Shown: piece after piece, positions 10,967 through 17,907 of the stretch
Numbering within the stretch: the stretch's first letter is position 1
How the letters are laid out: each line of letters starts with the position of its first letter
Assembly (NCBI RefSeq): GCF_004570345.1
Contig: NZ_SPQM01000062.1
Coordinates: 1-28,596, forward strand
Reading direction: 5' to 3'
Length of the DNA stretch: 28,596 nucleotides
Origin: Blastococcus sp. CT_GayMR20
Lineage (GTDB): Bacteria; Actinomycetota; Actinomycetes; Mycobacteriales; Geodermatophilaceae
Program-made: the position numbers and the translations under genes
The notes under the pieces: generated by a model
Databases searched by the model: none
What the model was told of the DNA's origin: nothing
What the model saw: the letters and a program-made list of their open reading frames with translations, nothing else

Positions 10967-11800
10967 ATGTCCACGAAGAAGAAGGTCTGGTGGATCGTCG
11001 GCGGCGTCCTGATCGTGATCTACGCGTTGTTCCCGATCGCCTGGATCGTGTCGATCTCCCTGAAGGCCCCGTCCGACATCGCCAACGGCCAGTTCCTACC
11101 GACGAACGCCACCGGGGAGAACTACTCGTCGATCCTCACCGGCAGCGCCAGCGACCTCTTCCTGCCGGCGCTGCGGAACTCGTTCGGCATCTGCCTGATC
11201 GCCACGGCGATCTCGTGCATCCTGGCGATGTTCGCGGCCTATGCGATCGCCCGCCTCGACTTCCCGGGCAAGCGGCTCATCCTGTCCACCGCGCTGGTCG
11301 TCGCGATCTTCCCGGTGATCTCGATCGTCACGCCGCTGTTCAACGTGTGGCGCCAGATCGGGCTCTACGACACCTGGCCCGGGCTGATCATCCCCTACCT
11401 GTCGCTCACCCTGCCGATCTCGATCTGGACGATGTCCGCCTTCTTCCGCGAGATCCCGTGGGAGATGGAGCAGGCCGCGCAGGTCGACGGTGCGACGACG
11501 TGGCAGGCGTTCCGCAAGGTGATCGTCCCGCTGGCCGCACCCGGCGTGTTCACCACGGCGATCATCGCGTTCTTCATCGCCTGGAACGACTTCGTCTACG
11601 GCATCGTGCTGACCTCGACCGAGGCCGCCCGGCCGGTTCCTGCGGCGCTCGGTCTCTTCAGCGGCGCCTCCCAGTTCGAGGACCCGACGGGTGTGATCGC
11701 CGCGGCCGCCGTGATCGTCACCATTCCCGTCGTCGTGCTGGTCCTGCTCTTCCAGCGGCGCATCGTCGCCGGCCTGACCAACGGCGCGGTCAAGGGATGA
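10967..11800 (+). CDS. sugB: ABC transporter permease, SugB-like
   Basis: This is the second permease of the importer, 277 residues, of the MalG type. It has an N-terminal transmembrane segment at about residues 7-28 (VWWIVGGVLIVIYALFPIAW) and about five more. The EAA loop is EQAAQVDGATTWQAFRKVIVP, beginning at E168. SLKAPSDIANGQFLPT after the first membrane segment matches the pattern in mycobacterial SugB. The ATG at 10967 is three bases after the sugA stop and overlaps a GGGGAG Shine-Dalgarno region in the end of sugA. Confidence 0.88.
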   Translation: MSTKKKVWWIVGGVLIVIYALFPIAWIVSISLKAPSDIANGQFLPTNATGENYSSILTGSASDLFLPALRNSFGICLIATAISCILAMFAAYAIARLDFPGKRLILSTALVVAIFPVISIVTPLFNVWRQIGLYDTWPGLIIPYLSLTLPISIWTMSAFFREIPWEMEQAAQVDGATTWQAFRKVIVPLAAPGVFTTAIIAFFIAWNDFVYGIVLTSTEAARPVPAALGLFSGASQFEDPTGVIAAAAVIVTIPVVVLVLLFQRRIVAGLTNGAVKG

Positions 11801-11849
11801 CTCCCGCCGTGCTCTCCACATCACCGACCCACCGAGGGGACGAGATCTG

Positions 11850-13115
11850 ATGGCTTCGATCGAGATGCGCAACATCGTCAAGCAGTACGGCGACGGGTTC
11901 CCGGCCGTGAACGACGTCAGCCTGGACATCGCCGACGGCGAGTTCATGATCCTGGTCGGCCCGTCCGGCTGCGGGAAGTCGACGCTGCTCCGGATGATCG
12001 TCGGGCTGGAGGACATCACCAGCGGCGACATGATCATCGGCGGCAAGCGGGTCAACGACCTGGCGCCGCGGGACCGCAACCTGTCGATGGTCTTCCAGAA
12101 CTACGCGCTCTACCCGCACATGACGGTGTACGAGAACATCGCCTTCCCGCTGCGCCTGTCCAAGACGCCGGACGACGAGGTGCGCCGCCGCGTCACCGAG
12201 GCCTCCGACGTGCTGGAGCTCAAGGACCACCTCGAGCGCAAGCCGGCGAACCTCTCCGGTGGCCAGCGCCAGCGGGTGGCCATGGGCCGCGCCATCGTCC
12301 GCCAGGCCGAGGCATTCCTCTTCGACGAGCCGCTGTCGAACCTCGACGCCAAGCTGCGCGGGCAGATGCGCACGGAGATCTCCCGGCTGCAGCGCCGGCT
12401 GGGCATCACCACCGTGTACGTCACCCACGACCAGACCGAGGCCATGACGCTGGGCGACCGGGTCTGCGTGCTCCGGAAGGGCAAGATCCAGCAGGTGGCG
12501 TCGCCGCGCGAGCTCTACGAGCAGCCGGTCAACCTGTTCGTCGCCGGGTTCATCGGGTCGCCGCCGATGAACTTCCTGCCCGCCACTCCGAAGGGCAACG
12601 GGCTGGAGACGCCGTTCGGAACGATCGAGCTGGGCGAGAAGCGGATGGCCCAGGTGAAGGGCCGGGACCTGGTCCTGGTCGGCATCCGCCCCGAGTACTT
12701 CGACGACGCCTCCCTCGTCGACGAGGCCAAGCGCCCGCTGGGGTCCACCTTCCGGGCCCGGGTCGACGTCACCGAGTGGCTGGGCGACTCGCAGTTCGCC
12801 TACATCCCGTACGAGGCGCCGGAGGCGGTCACCGCCCAGCTGCGCGAGCTCGCGCGTGAGCTGGACTCCGAGGAGCTGCGCACCCAGGCGATCGTGTCGA
12901 TCGACTCGACCAGCCGTATCCGGGAGGGCCAGGAGGCGGAGTTCTGGCTCGACAGCCGGAAGATCCACGTCTTCGACCCGCAGTCGGGGGAGAACCTCAC
13001 CCGTGACGCCGAGGCCGGCGCGGAACTCACGCGGATGGCGACGCAGGACCGGGTGGAGCAGGTGGAGGAGTCCAGGACCCGGCAGGGCGGCGCGACCGCG
13101 GTCGGCGCTGTCTGA
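11850..13115 (+). CDS. sugC: ABC transporter ATP-binding protein, SugC/MsmK type
   Basis: This is the ATPase subunit that powers the importer, 421 residues. Walker A is GPSGCGKST at 37-45, the Q-loop lies in FQNYALYPHMTV, the ABC signature is LSGGQ at 135-139, Walker B is AFLFDEP at 155-161, and the switch histidine is H193 in VTHDQTEAM. After about residue 235 comes the MalK-type regulatory extension with TOBE/OB folds (NFLPATP, VLVGIRPEY). The C-terminus is somewhat longer than typical 360-residue MsmK proteins. GAGGGGA at 11834-11840 precedes the ATG. A 49-base gap separates it from sugB. Such ATPases can serve several sugar importers. Confidence 0.92.
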   Translation: MASIEMRNIVKQYGDGFPAVNDVSLDIADGEFMILVGPSGCGKSTLLRMIVGLEDITSGDMIIGGKRVNDLAPRDRNLSMVFQNYALYPHMTVYENIAFPLRLSKTPDDEVRRRVTEASDVLELKDHLERKPANLSGGQRQRVAMGRAIVRQAEAFLFDEPLSNLDAKLRGQMRTEISRLQRRLGITTVYVTHDQTEAMTLGDRVCVLRKGKIQQVASPRELYEQPVNLFVAGFIGSPPMNFLPATPKGNGLETPFGTIELGEKRMAQVKGRDLVLVGIRPEYFDDASLVDEAKRPLGSTFRARVDVTEWLGDSQFAYIPYEAPEAVTAQLRELARELDSEELRTQAIVSIDSTSRIREGQEAEFWLDSRKIHVFDPQSGENLTRDAEAGAELTRMATQDRVEQVEESRTRQGGATAVGAV

Positions 13116-13173
13116 AAAAGGACCCCGTCCTCCCCACCCTTCGCAAGCTCAGGGCGGGACCCGGGACGGGGCC
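13115..13173. repeat. Large imperfect palindrome, terminator-like, between sugC and the GH13 gene
   Basis: The left arm 13120-13140 and the right arm 13151-13173 form a long stem with small bulges around a 10-base loop (TCGCAAGCTC). Outer pairing is GGACCCCGTCC with GGACGGGGCC and inner pairing is CCCACCCT with AGGGCGGG. Five A bases flank the left arm, so on the minus strand it looks like an intrinsic terminator with a T5 tail, although no minus-strand gene lies nearby. On the + strand it would weaken read-through from sugC into the GH13 gene. It may be a dispersed palindromic repeat; only one copy is in this window. Confidence 0.6.
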
Positions 13174-13179
13174 ACGGGG

Positions 13180-14811
13180 ACGTGGTGGCGGAGCGCGGTC
13201 GTCTACGAGGTCTACCTGCGCAGCTTCGCCGACTCCGACGGTGACGGGGTCGGCGACATCGGCGGCCTGCGCAGCCGCCTGCCCTACCTCGCCGATCTCG
13301 GCGTGGACGCCGTGTGGATTACGCCGTGGTACCCCTCGCCGATGGCCGACGGCGGCTACGACGTGGCCGACTACTGCGAGATCGATCCGCGCTTCGGCAC
13401 GCTCGCGGACGCCGACGTGCTGCTCGCCGAGGCGCACGCGCTCGGCATCCGCGTGATCACCGACCTGGTCGCCAATCACACCTCGGAGCAGCACCCCTGG
13501 TTCGTCGCCGCGCTGGCCGCGGGGCCGGGGTCGCCCGAGCGTGCCCGGTACTTCTTCCGCGACGGCCGGGCCGGTGGTGACGAGCCGCCCAACGACTGGA
13601 TCAGCGCCTTCGGCGGCCGCGCGTGGACCCGCGTGCGGGAGCCCGACGGCTCGCCGGGGCAGTGGTACCTGCACCAGTTCGCGCCGCAGCAGCCGGACCT
13701 CGACTGGGACCACCCCGGCGTCCGGGAGGACTTCGACGCCATCCTGCGGTTCTGGTTCGACCGCGGGATCGACGGGATCCGGGTGGACGCCGCGCCGGCC
13801 ATGGCCAAGGCCCCGGGGCTGCCCGACGCCGGCCACGGGCCGGGGGCGGCGTTCGAGTCCCGCACCTGGGTCGGCAACCCCCACTGGGACGTCGACGGGG
13901 TGCACGACATCCTCCGGCGCTGGCGCCGGATCGGGGACTCCTATCCCGGGGACCGGGTGTTCGTCACCGAGGCCGTCGTCAACGGCCCCGAGCGGCTGAG
14001 CCGGTACGTGCGCCCCGACGAGATGCACACCACCTTCAACTTCGACTACCTCACCGCGCCCTGGGACGCCGGGGCCCTGCGGCGCGTCATCGACGGCACG
14101 CTCGCGGCCCTGGCGCCTGTCGGCGCGCCGGCGACCTGGGTCCTCTCCAGCCACGACGAGACCCGGCACGTGACCCGGTTCGGCCGGGCCTCGACGGGGG
14201 CGGCGTTCGGGGGAGCCGCGCTGCCCGCGTCGACGACCGACCCCGTCCTGGGGCTGCGCCGCGCCCGGGCAGCGGCGCTCCTCACGCTCGCCCTGCCGGG
14301 GGGCGCCTACGTGTACCAGGGCGAGGAGCTGGGCCTGCCGGAGGTCGAGGACCTGCCGGAGGACGCGCTCCAGGACCCGACGTGGGAGCGCTCCGGCCAC
14401 ACGGTCCGGGGCCGCGACGGGTGCCGGGTGCCGCTGCCGTGGGACGGCGACCGCCCGCCGTTCGGCTTCACCGACGCCGGCGTCGCGCCGTGGCTGCCGC
14501 AGCCGGCGGGGTGGGCGGCGTCCACCGTCGCCGCGCAGCTGGGGGACCCGGGGTCGACGCTGGCGCTCTACCGGACCGCCCTGTCGCTGCGCCGCAGCCT
14601 CCCGCGGCTCGCGGACGCGCCGCTGACCTGGCTCGACGGCGGGCCCGACGTCCTCGCCTTCGACCGGGGCACGGCCCTGCGCTGCGTCGTGAACCTCTCG
14701 GCGGAGCCCGTGGACGTCACGGGTCACGGCAGCGTCCTGCTGGCCAGCGGCCCCGTCCCCGGCCGGCTGCCGCCCGACACCGCCGCCTGGTTCCGCGTCG
14801 ACGGCGGCTGA
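13180..14811 (+). CDS. GH13 alpha-glucosidase, start codon unclear
   Basis: Glycoside hydrolase family 13 enzyme that should hydrolyse alpha-glucosidic bonds in the cytoplasm. The four conserved regions are present: DLVANHTS; GIDGIRVDAAPA with the nucleophile Asp at 13786-13788; VFVTEAVV with the acid/base Glu at 13969-13971; and LSSHDETRH with His-Asp at 14152-14157. YQGEELGLPEVEDLP with QDPTW and GRDGCRVPLPW is the pattern of actinobacterial alpha-glucosidases of the oligo-1,6-glucosidase type. Homology begins at WWRSAVVYEVY (13183), yet no in-frame ATG, GTG or TTG lies between GTG 13003, inside sugC, and GTG 13303, inside the catalytic barrel. The coordinate given is where homology begins, not a proven start. 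A palindrome lies just upstream. The gene may start at a rare codon (ACG at 13174 or 13180), overlap sugC, or be impaired. Confidence 0.8.
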   Translation, partial: TWWRSAVVYEVYLRSFADSDGDGVGDIGGLRSRLPYLADLGVDAVWITPWYPSPMADGGYDVADYCEIDPRFGTLADADVLLAEAHALGIRVITDLVANHTSEQHPWFVAALAAGPGSPERARYFFRDGRAGGDEPPNDWISAFGGRAWTRVREPDGSPGQWYLHQFAPQQPDLDWDHPGVREDFDAILRFWFDRGIDGIRVDAAPAMAKAPGLPDAGHGPGAAFESRTWVGNPHWDVDGVHDILRRWRRIGDSYPGDRVFVTEAVVNGPERLSRYVRPDEMHTTFNFDYLTAPWDAGALRRVIDGTLAALAPVGAPATWVLSSHDETRHVTRFGRASTGAAFGGAALPASTTDPVLGLRRARAAALLTLALPGGAYVYQGEELGLPEVEDLPEDALQDPTWERSGHTVRGRDGCRVPLPWDGDRPPFGFTDAGVAPWLPQPAGWAASTVAAQLGDPGSTLALYRTALSLRRSLPRLADAPLTWLDGGPDVLAFDRGTALRCVVNLSAEPVDVTGHGSVLLASGPVPGRLPPDTAAWFRVDGG

Positions 14812-14851
14812 GGCCCGGACGCGGCGGACCGGCGCGGGGCACCGGCACGGT

Positions 14852-14857
14852 TATCGT
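14852..14857 (+). promoter_or_regulatory. Possible -10 box upstream of lspA (TATCGT)
   Basis: TATCGT fits TAnnnT and lies in the 125-nt gap after the GH13 gene. It would give a leader of about 50-75 nt. I see no good -35 box. Confidence 0.3.
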
Positions 14858-14936
14858 TCGACAGGACGGTCGCCGGAGCGGTCGCCGCCCAGCCCCGCCT
14901 ATCGAGGAGCACGTCCTGTCCGACCAGCCCGAACCG

Positions 14937-15485
14937 GTGGGCGCGTCCGCCGCCGTCCCCCCGCGGCGCCCGCGGACCCGGCTCCTCCTCCTCCTGGCCA
15001 CCGGGATCCTCGTGACCGACCTCGTGACCAAGGTGATCGTGGTCGCGACCGTCGAGCCCGGTGAGGACATCCGCCTGCTGGGCGGTGCGCTCTACCTGAC
15101 CCAGCTGCGCAACGTCGGTGCCGCGTTCTCCTTCGCCGAGGGCGCCACGGTGCTGTTCAGCCTGGTCGCGGTGGTGGTCGCCGTCGTCATCGTGCGCACG
15201 GCCAGACGGATGTACTCGACCGGCTGGGCGGTGACCCTCGGCCTGGTCCTCGGCGGGGCGCTGGGCAACCTGGTCGACCGGATCTTCCGGGCGCCCGGCT
15301 TCCTGCGCGGGGGAGTGGTCGACTTCCTGTCCGTCTTCGGCCCCGACGGCAGCGTGTGGCCGGTGTTCAACGTGGCCGACTCGGCCATCGTCTGCGGCGG
15401 CATCCTCGGGGCCCTGCTCGCGCTGCGCGGCATCGAGTTCGACGGGACGAGGACCAAGGATCAGTCGCCGGCCGACGCCGCCTGA
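14937..15485 (+). CDS. lspA: Lipoprotein signal peptidase (signal peptidase II)
   Basis: LspA is the inner-membrane aspartyl protease that removes signal peptides from prolipoproteins after lipidation; LpqY in this window is a likely substrate. From GTG 14937 it has 182 residues with four transmembrane segments. Conserved motifs are NVGAAFSF, GNLVDR with D114 and VFNVADSAI with D148, the catalytic aspartates. The start is uncertain: a GAGGAG Shine-Dalgarno at 14904-14909 is ideally spaced from an in-frame CTG at 14916, which would begin the protein MSDQPEPVGASAAV, whereas GTG 14937 lies 27 bases away from it. No ATG, GTG or TTG lies between the GH13 stop and 14937 in this frame. The RluD gene follows. 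Confidence 0.9.
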   Translation: MGASAAVPPRRPRTRLLLLLATGILVTDLVTKVIVVATVEPGEDIRLLGGALYLTQLRNVGAAFSFAEGATVLFSLVAVVVAVVIVRTARRMYSTGWAVTLGLVLGGALGNLVDRIFRAPGFLRGGVVDFLSVFGPDGSVWPVFNVADSAIVCGGILGALLALRGIEFDGTRTKDQSPADAA

Positions 15486-15508
15486 ACCGGTCGGCCGCGC
15501 CGGACCGT

Positions 15509-15514
15509 CACAAT
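15509..15514 (+). promoter_or_regulatory. Probable -10 box of a leaderless promoter (CACAAT)
   Basis: CACAAT is followed by GGGTGCC and then GTG 15522, the likely start of the pseudouridine synthase gene. No Shine-Dalgarno precedes the GTG. The local sequence closely matches the one before ileS. Confidence 0.4.
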
Positions 15515-15521
15515 GGGTGCC

Positions 15522-16460
15522 GTGACGAGCTCTCCGGGACTGCACCGTGCCCTGCCGGTGCCCGACGGGCTCGAGGGACAGCGGGTCGACCAGGCCCTCG
15601 CCCGGCTGTTCGGGCTCACGCGGACAGCGGCGGCGGAAGTGGCCGATGCCGGGAACGTGCTGGTCGACGGCCGGGTCCGCGGCAAGGGCGACCGGCTCAG
15701 CGGCGGCAGCTGGCTCGAGGTCGAGCTGCCCCCTCCGCCCGGGGAACCGGCGGCGCCGCGCCCGGTCGTGGGCATGACGATCCTGCACGACGACGACGAC
15801 GTCGTGGTGGTCGACAAGCCCGTCGGCGTGGCCGCGCACCCGAGCCCGGGCTGGGACGGTCCCACCGTGATCGGGGGTCTGGCCGCGGCCGGGTACCGGA
15901 TCTCCACCTCCGGTGCCGCCGAGCGACAGGGCGTCGTCCACCGGCTGGACGCCGCCACCACCGGCGTCATGGTGGTCGCCAAGAGCGAGCGCGCGTACAC
16001 CGCGCTCAAGGCGGCGTTCAAGGAGCGGACCGTCTCCAAGGGCTACCACGCCCTCGTCCAGGGGCACCCCGACCCGTCCCGGGGCACCATCGACGCCCCG
16101 ATCGACCGCCACCCCCGCCACGACTGGAAGTTCGCCGTCGTCAGCGGCGGCCGCCCGTCGGTGACCCACTACGAGGTCATCGAGGCGTTCCCGGCCGCCA
16201 GCCTGGTCGACATCCAGCTGGAGACGGGCCGCACGCACCAGATCCGCGTCCACTTCTCCGCGCTGCGCCACCCCTGCGTCGGCGACACGACCTACGGCGC
16301 CGACCCGACGCTGGCCGCCCGCCTCGGCGTGGAGCGCCAGTGGCTGCACGCCGTCCGGCTGGGCTTCCCGCATCCCGCCGACGGCAGCTGGGCCGAGTTC
16401 ACCAGCGACTACCCGCCCGACCTCGCCGGCGCGCTGGCCGTCCTGCGCGCCGAGGCCTGA
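15522..16460 (+). CDS. rluD: RluA/RluD family 23S rRNA pseudouridine synthase
   Basis: This cytoplasmic enzyme isomerises uridines to pseudouridine in ribosomal RNA; family homology suggests sites in 23S rRNA helix 69, but specificity is not proven. From GTG 15522 it has 312 residues. Residues about 10-65 are an S4 RNA-binding domain ([26 protein letters not shown]). The catalytic domain holds [13 protein letters not shown], the HRLDAATTG motif with catalytic D143, KGYHALVQG, and [16 protein letters not shown] 15513 is an alternative start; GTG is preferred because CACAAT stands seven bases upstream. lspA and this gene are neighbours in many bacteria. Confidence 0.92.
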   Translation: MTSSPGLHRALPVPDGLEGQRVDQALARLFGLTRTAAAEVADAGNVLVDGRVRGKGDRLSGGSWLEVELPPPPGEPAAPRPVVGMTILHDDDDVVVVDKPVGVAAHPSPGWDGPTVIGGLAAAGYRISTSGAAERQGVVHRLDAATTGVMVVAKSERAYTALKAAFKERTVSKGYHALVQGHPDPSRGTIDAPIDRHPRHDWKFAVVSGGRPSVTHYEVIEAFPAASLVDIQLETGRTHQIRVHFSALRHPCVGDTTYGADPTLAARLGVERQWLHAVRLGFPHPADGSWAEFTSDYPPDLAGALAVLRAEA

Positions 16461-16473
16461 TCGCCGGCCGGCC

Positions 16474-17262
16474 GTGAACGGCCTGCCGGACTCCCTCGCC
16501 GACTTCGGTCCCGCGGCGCTCGCGGCCGTCATCGTCGCCTTCTACCTGGTGCTGGGCGAGCCGGTCGTCGGGCACGTGCTGCACCGCCGGTTCGAGGGAC
16601 GGTTGCGCTCGGACCCGGGCGCGCGCCGGTCGTTCTACCGGCGGCTGCTGGTCCTGGAGTGGGGGCTCGCGCTGCTCGCGCTGGTCGTCTGGCTGTCGGC
16701 CCCGGGGGTGGACGCCGGCCAGGTCGGGCTGCGCTGGCCGCAGGAGTGGCCCGGGCCCGTGGCGGCGCTCGTCGTCGTCCTGGTGCTGCTCTTCGTCGTC
16801 GTGTCCACCCGCGCGCTGCGCTCCGGTGCGCTGCTCGAGGACCCCGGAGCGGTGGTCCGAAGGCAGGGAGAGGGCCGGCACGCCGAGCCTCCCGGGCACG
16901 CGACCGTCGCCCTCCTGCCGCGGACGGCGGGGGAGCGGCGGCTGTTCACCGTGGTCGGCGTGACCGCCGGCGTGTGCGAGGAGTGGCTCTACCGCGGGTT
17001 CTTCCTGGCGGTGGTCGCCGCGCTGGCGGGCGGCCTGCCGACCGGGGCCCTCGTGCTGGTGGCGGCGGTGGCCTTCGGGTTGGCGCACGCCTACCAGGGG
17101 ATGGCCGGGATCGTGACCACCGGTGTCCTGGGCGGTGTGATGGCCGCGGTCTACCTGCAGACCGGCTCCCTGCTGCTGCCCGTCCTGCTGCACGCGGTCA
17201 TCGACCTGCGCTTCCTCCTGGTGCCCGCGCGGGTGCTCCCGGCCGGCCGGGCCGCCGCGTGA
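16474..17262 (+). CDS. CPBP family intramembrane metalloprotease
   Basis: Integral membrane protein of 262 residues with about seven hydrophobic segments. The C-terminal half carries the CPBP (Abi/CAAX protease) signatures: EEWLYRG with E169 and E170, FGLAH with H205, and HAVID with H240 and D244, the residues expected to hold the catalytic metal. Members of this family act as CAAX-type proteases, bacteriocin-immunity proteins or scaffolds; the substrate here is unknown. GTG 16474 begins 13 bases after the RluD stop without a good Shine-Dalgarno. Its stop overlaps the next start by GTGA, so the two are coupled. Confidence 0.87.
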   Translation: MNGLPDSLADFGPAALAAVIVAFYLVLGEPVVGHVLHRRFEGRLRSDPGARRSFYRRLLVLEWGLALLALVVWLSAPGVDAGQVGLRWPQEWPGPVAALVVVLVLLFVVVSTRALRSGALLEDPGAVVRRQGEGRHAEPPGHATVALLPRTAGERRLFTVVGVTAGVCEEWLYRGFFLAVVAALAGGLPTGALVLVAAVAFGLAHAYQGMAGIVTTGVLGGVMAAVYLQTGSLLLPVLLHAVIDLRFLLVPARVLPAGRAAA

Positions 17263-17696
17263 CCGCGCCGGCGGCGTCCGTGGCGACGCCATCGGACTGG
17301 CCGGAGATCGCCACGCTCCGGACCCGCGTCTTCGTCGAGGAGCAGGGCGTCCCGCCCGAGATCGAGCAGGACGACGCGGACGCGACCGCCGTCCACGTGC
17401 TCAGCCGCGACGACGCCGGTGCGGTCGTGGCCACCGGCAGGCTCCTGCTCCGCGGCGACGGGACGGCGTCGATCGGCCGGATGGCGGCGGACCCGGCCGT
17501 GCGCGGCCGGGGGCACGGTGCCGCCGTCCTCGGGGAGCTGCACCGGCAGGCGGGGTCGCGCGGGGTCGGCGAGATCGAGCTGCACGCGCAGGTGAGCGCC
17601 CGGCGCTTCTACGAGCGGGCCGGCTACGCCGCCGTCGGCGCGGAGTACGAGGAGGCCGGTATCGCGCACATCACCATGCGCCGGTCCCTGCCCTAG
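17259..17696 (+). CDS. GNAT family N-acetyltransferase, ElaA/YjcF-like
   Basis: Cytoplasmic acetyltransferase of 145 residues that should transfer an acetyl group from acetyl-CoA to an unknown amine. The N-terminal LRTRVFVEEQGVPPEIEQDD is typical of the ElaA/YjcF branch. The acetyl-CoA pyrophosphate loop is VRGRGHGAAVL, and the C-terminal ARRFYERAGY is the common GNAT end motif. The GTG at 17259 overlaps the stop of the CPBP gene (GTGA), indicating translational coupling. A 211-nt gap to dnaE follows, in which I see no clear promoter or terminator. Confidence 0.85.
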   Translation: MTAPAASVATPSDWPEIATLRTRVFVEEQGVPPEIEQDDADATAVHVLSRDDAGAVVATGRLLLRGDGTASIGRMAADPAVRGRGHGAAVLGELHRQAGSRGVGEIELHAQVSARRFYERAGYAAVGAEYEEAGIAHITMRRSLP

Positions 17697-17907
17697 GCGA
17701 CGCGGGGGACGGGTGTGACGGATCGGTCCGCCGGGGCGCGACACGTTCTGTCAGACCTTCGGGATAGACACCTCCCAGTGCGAGGATTGGGGCACCGGCC
17801 CGCCGGTACCGCAGCCCCGCACCGCACCCACCGGTCTTCCCCGCCGGTCGCCCCGCCCTGATCCCGACGGCCGGGCACGCACGACCATTGAGGAGCACCG
17901 ACCGCCC

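Noticed and set aside
12856..13179. N-terminal extension of the GH13 gene into sugC from ATG 12856 or GTG 13003
   Set aside because: The translated extension is Arg/Ser/Pro-rich, overlaps sugC by more than 100 bases and lacks similarity to GH13 N-termini. It is kept only as an unlikely start option.
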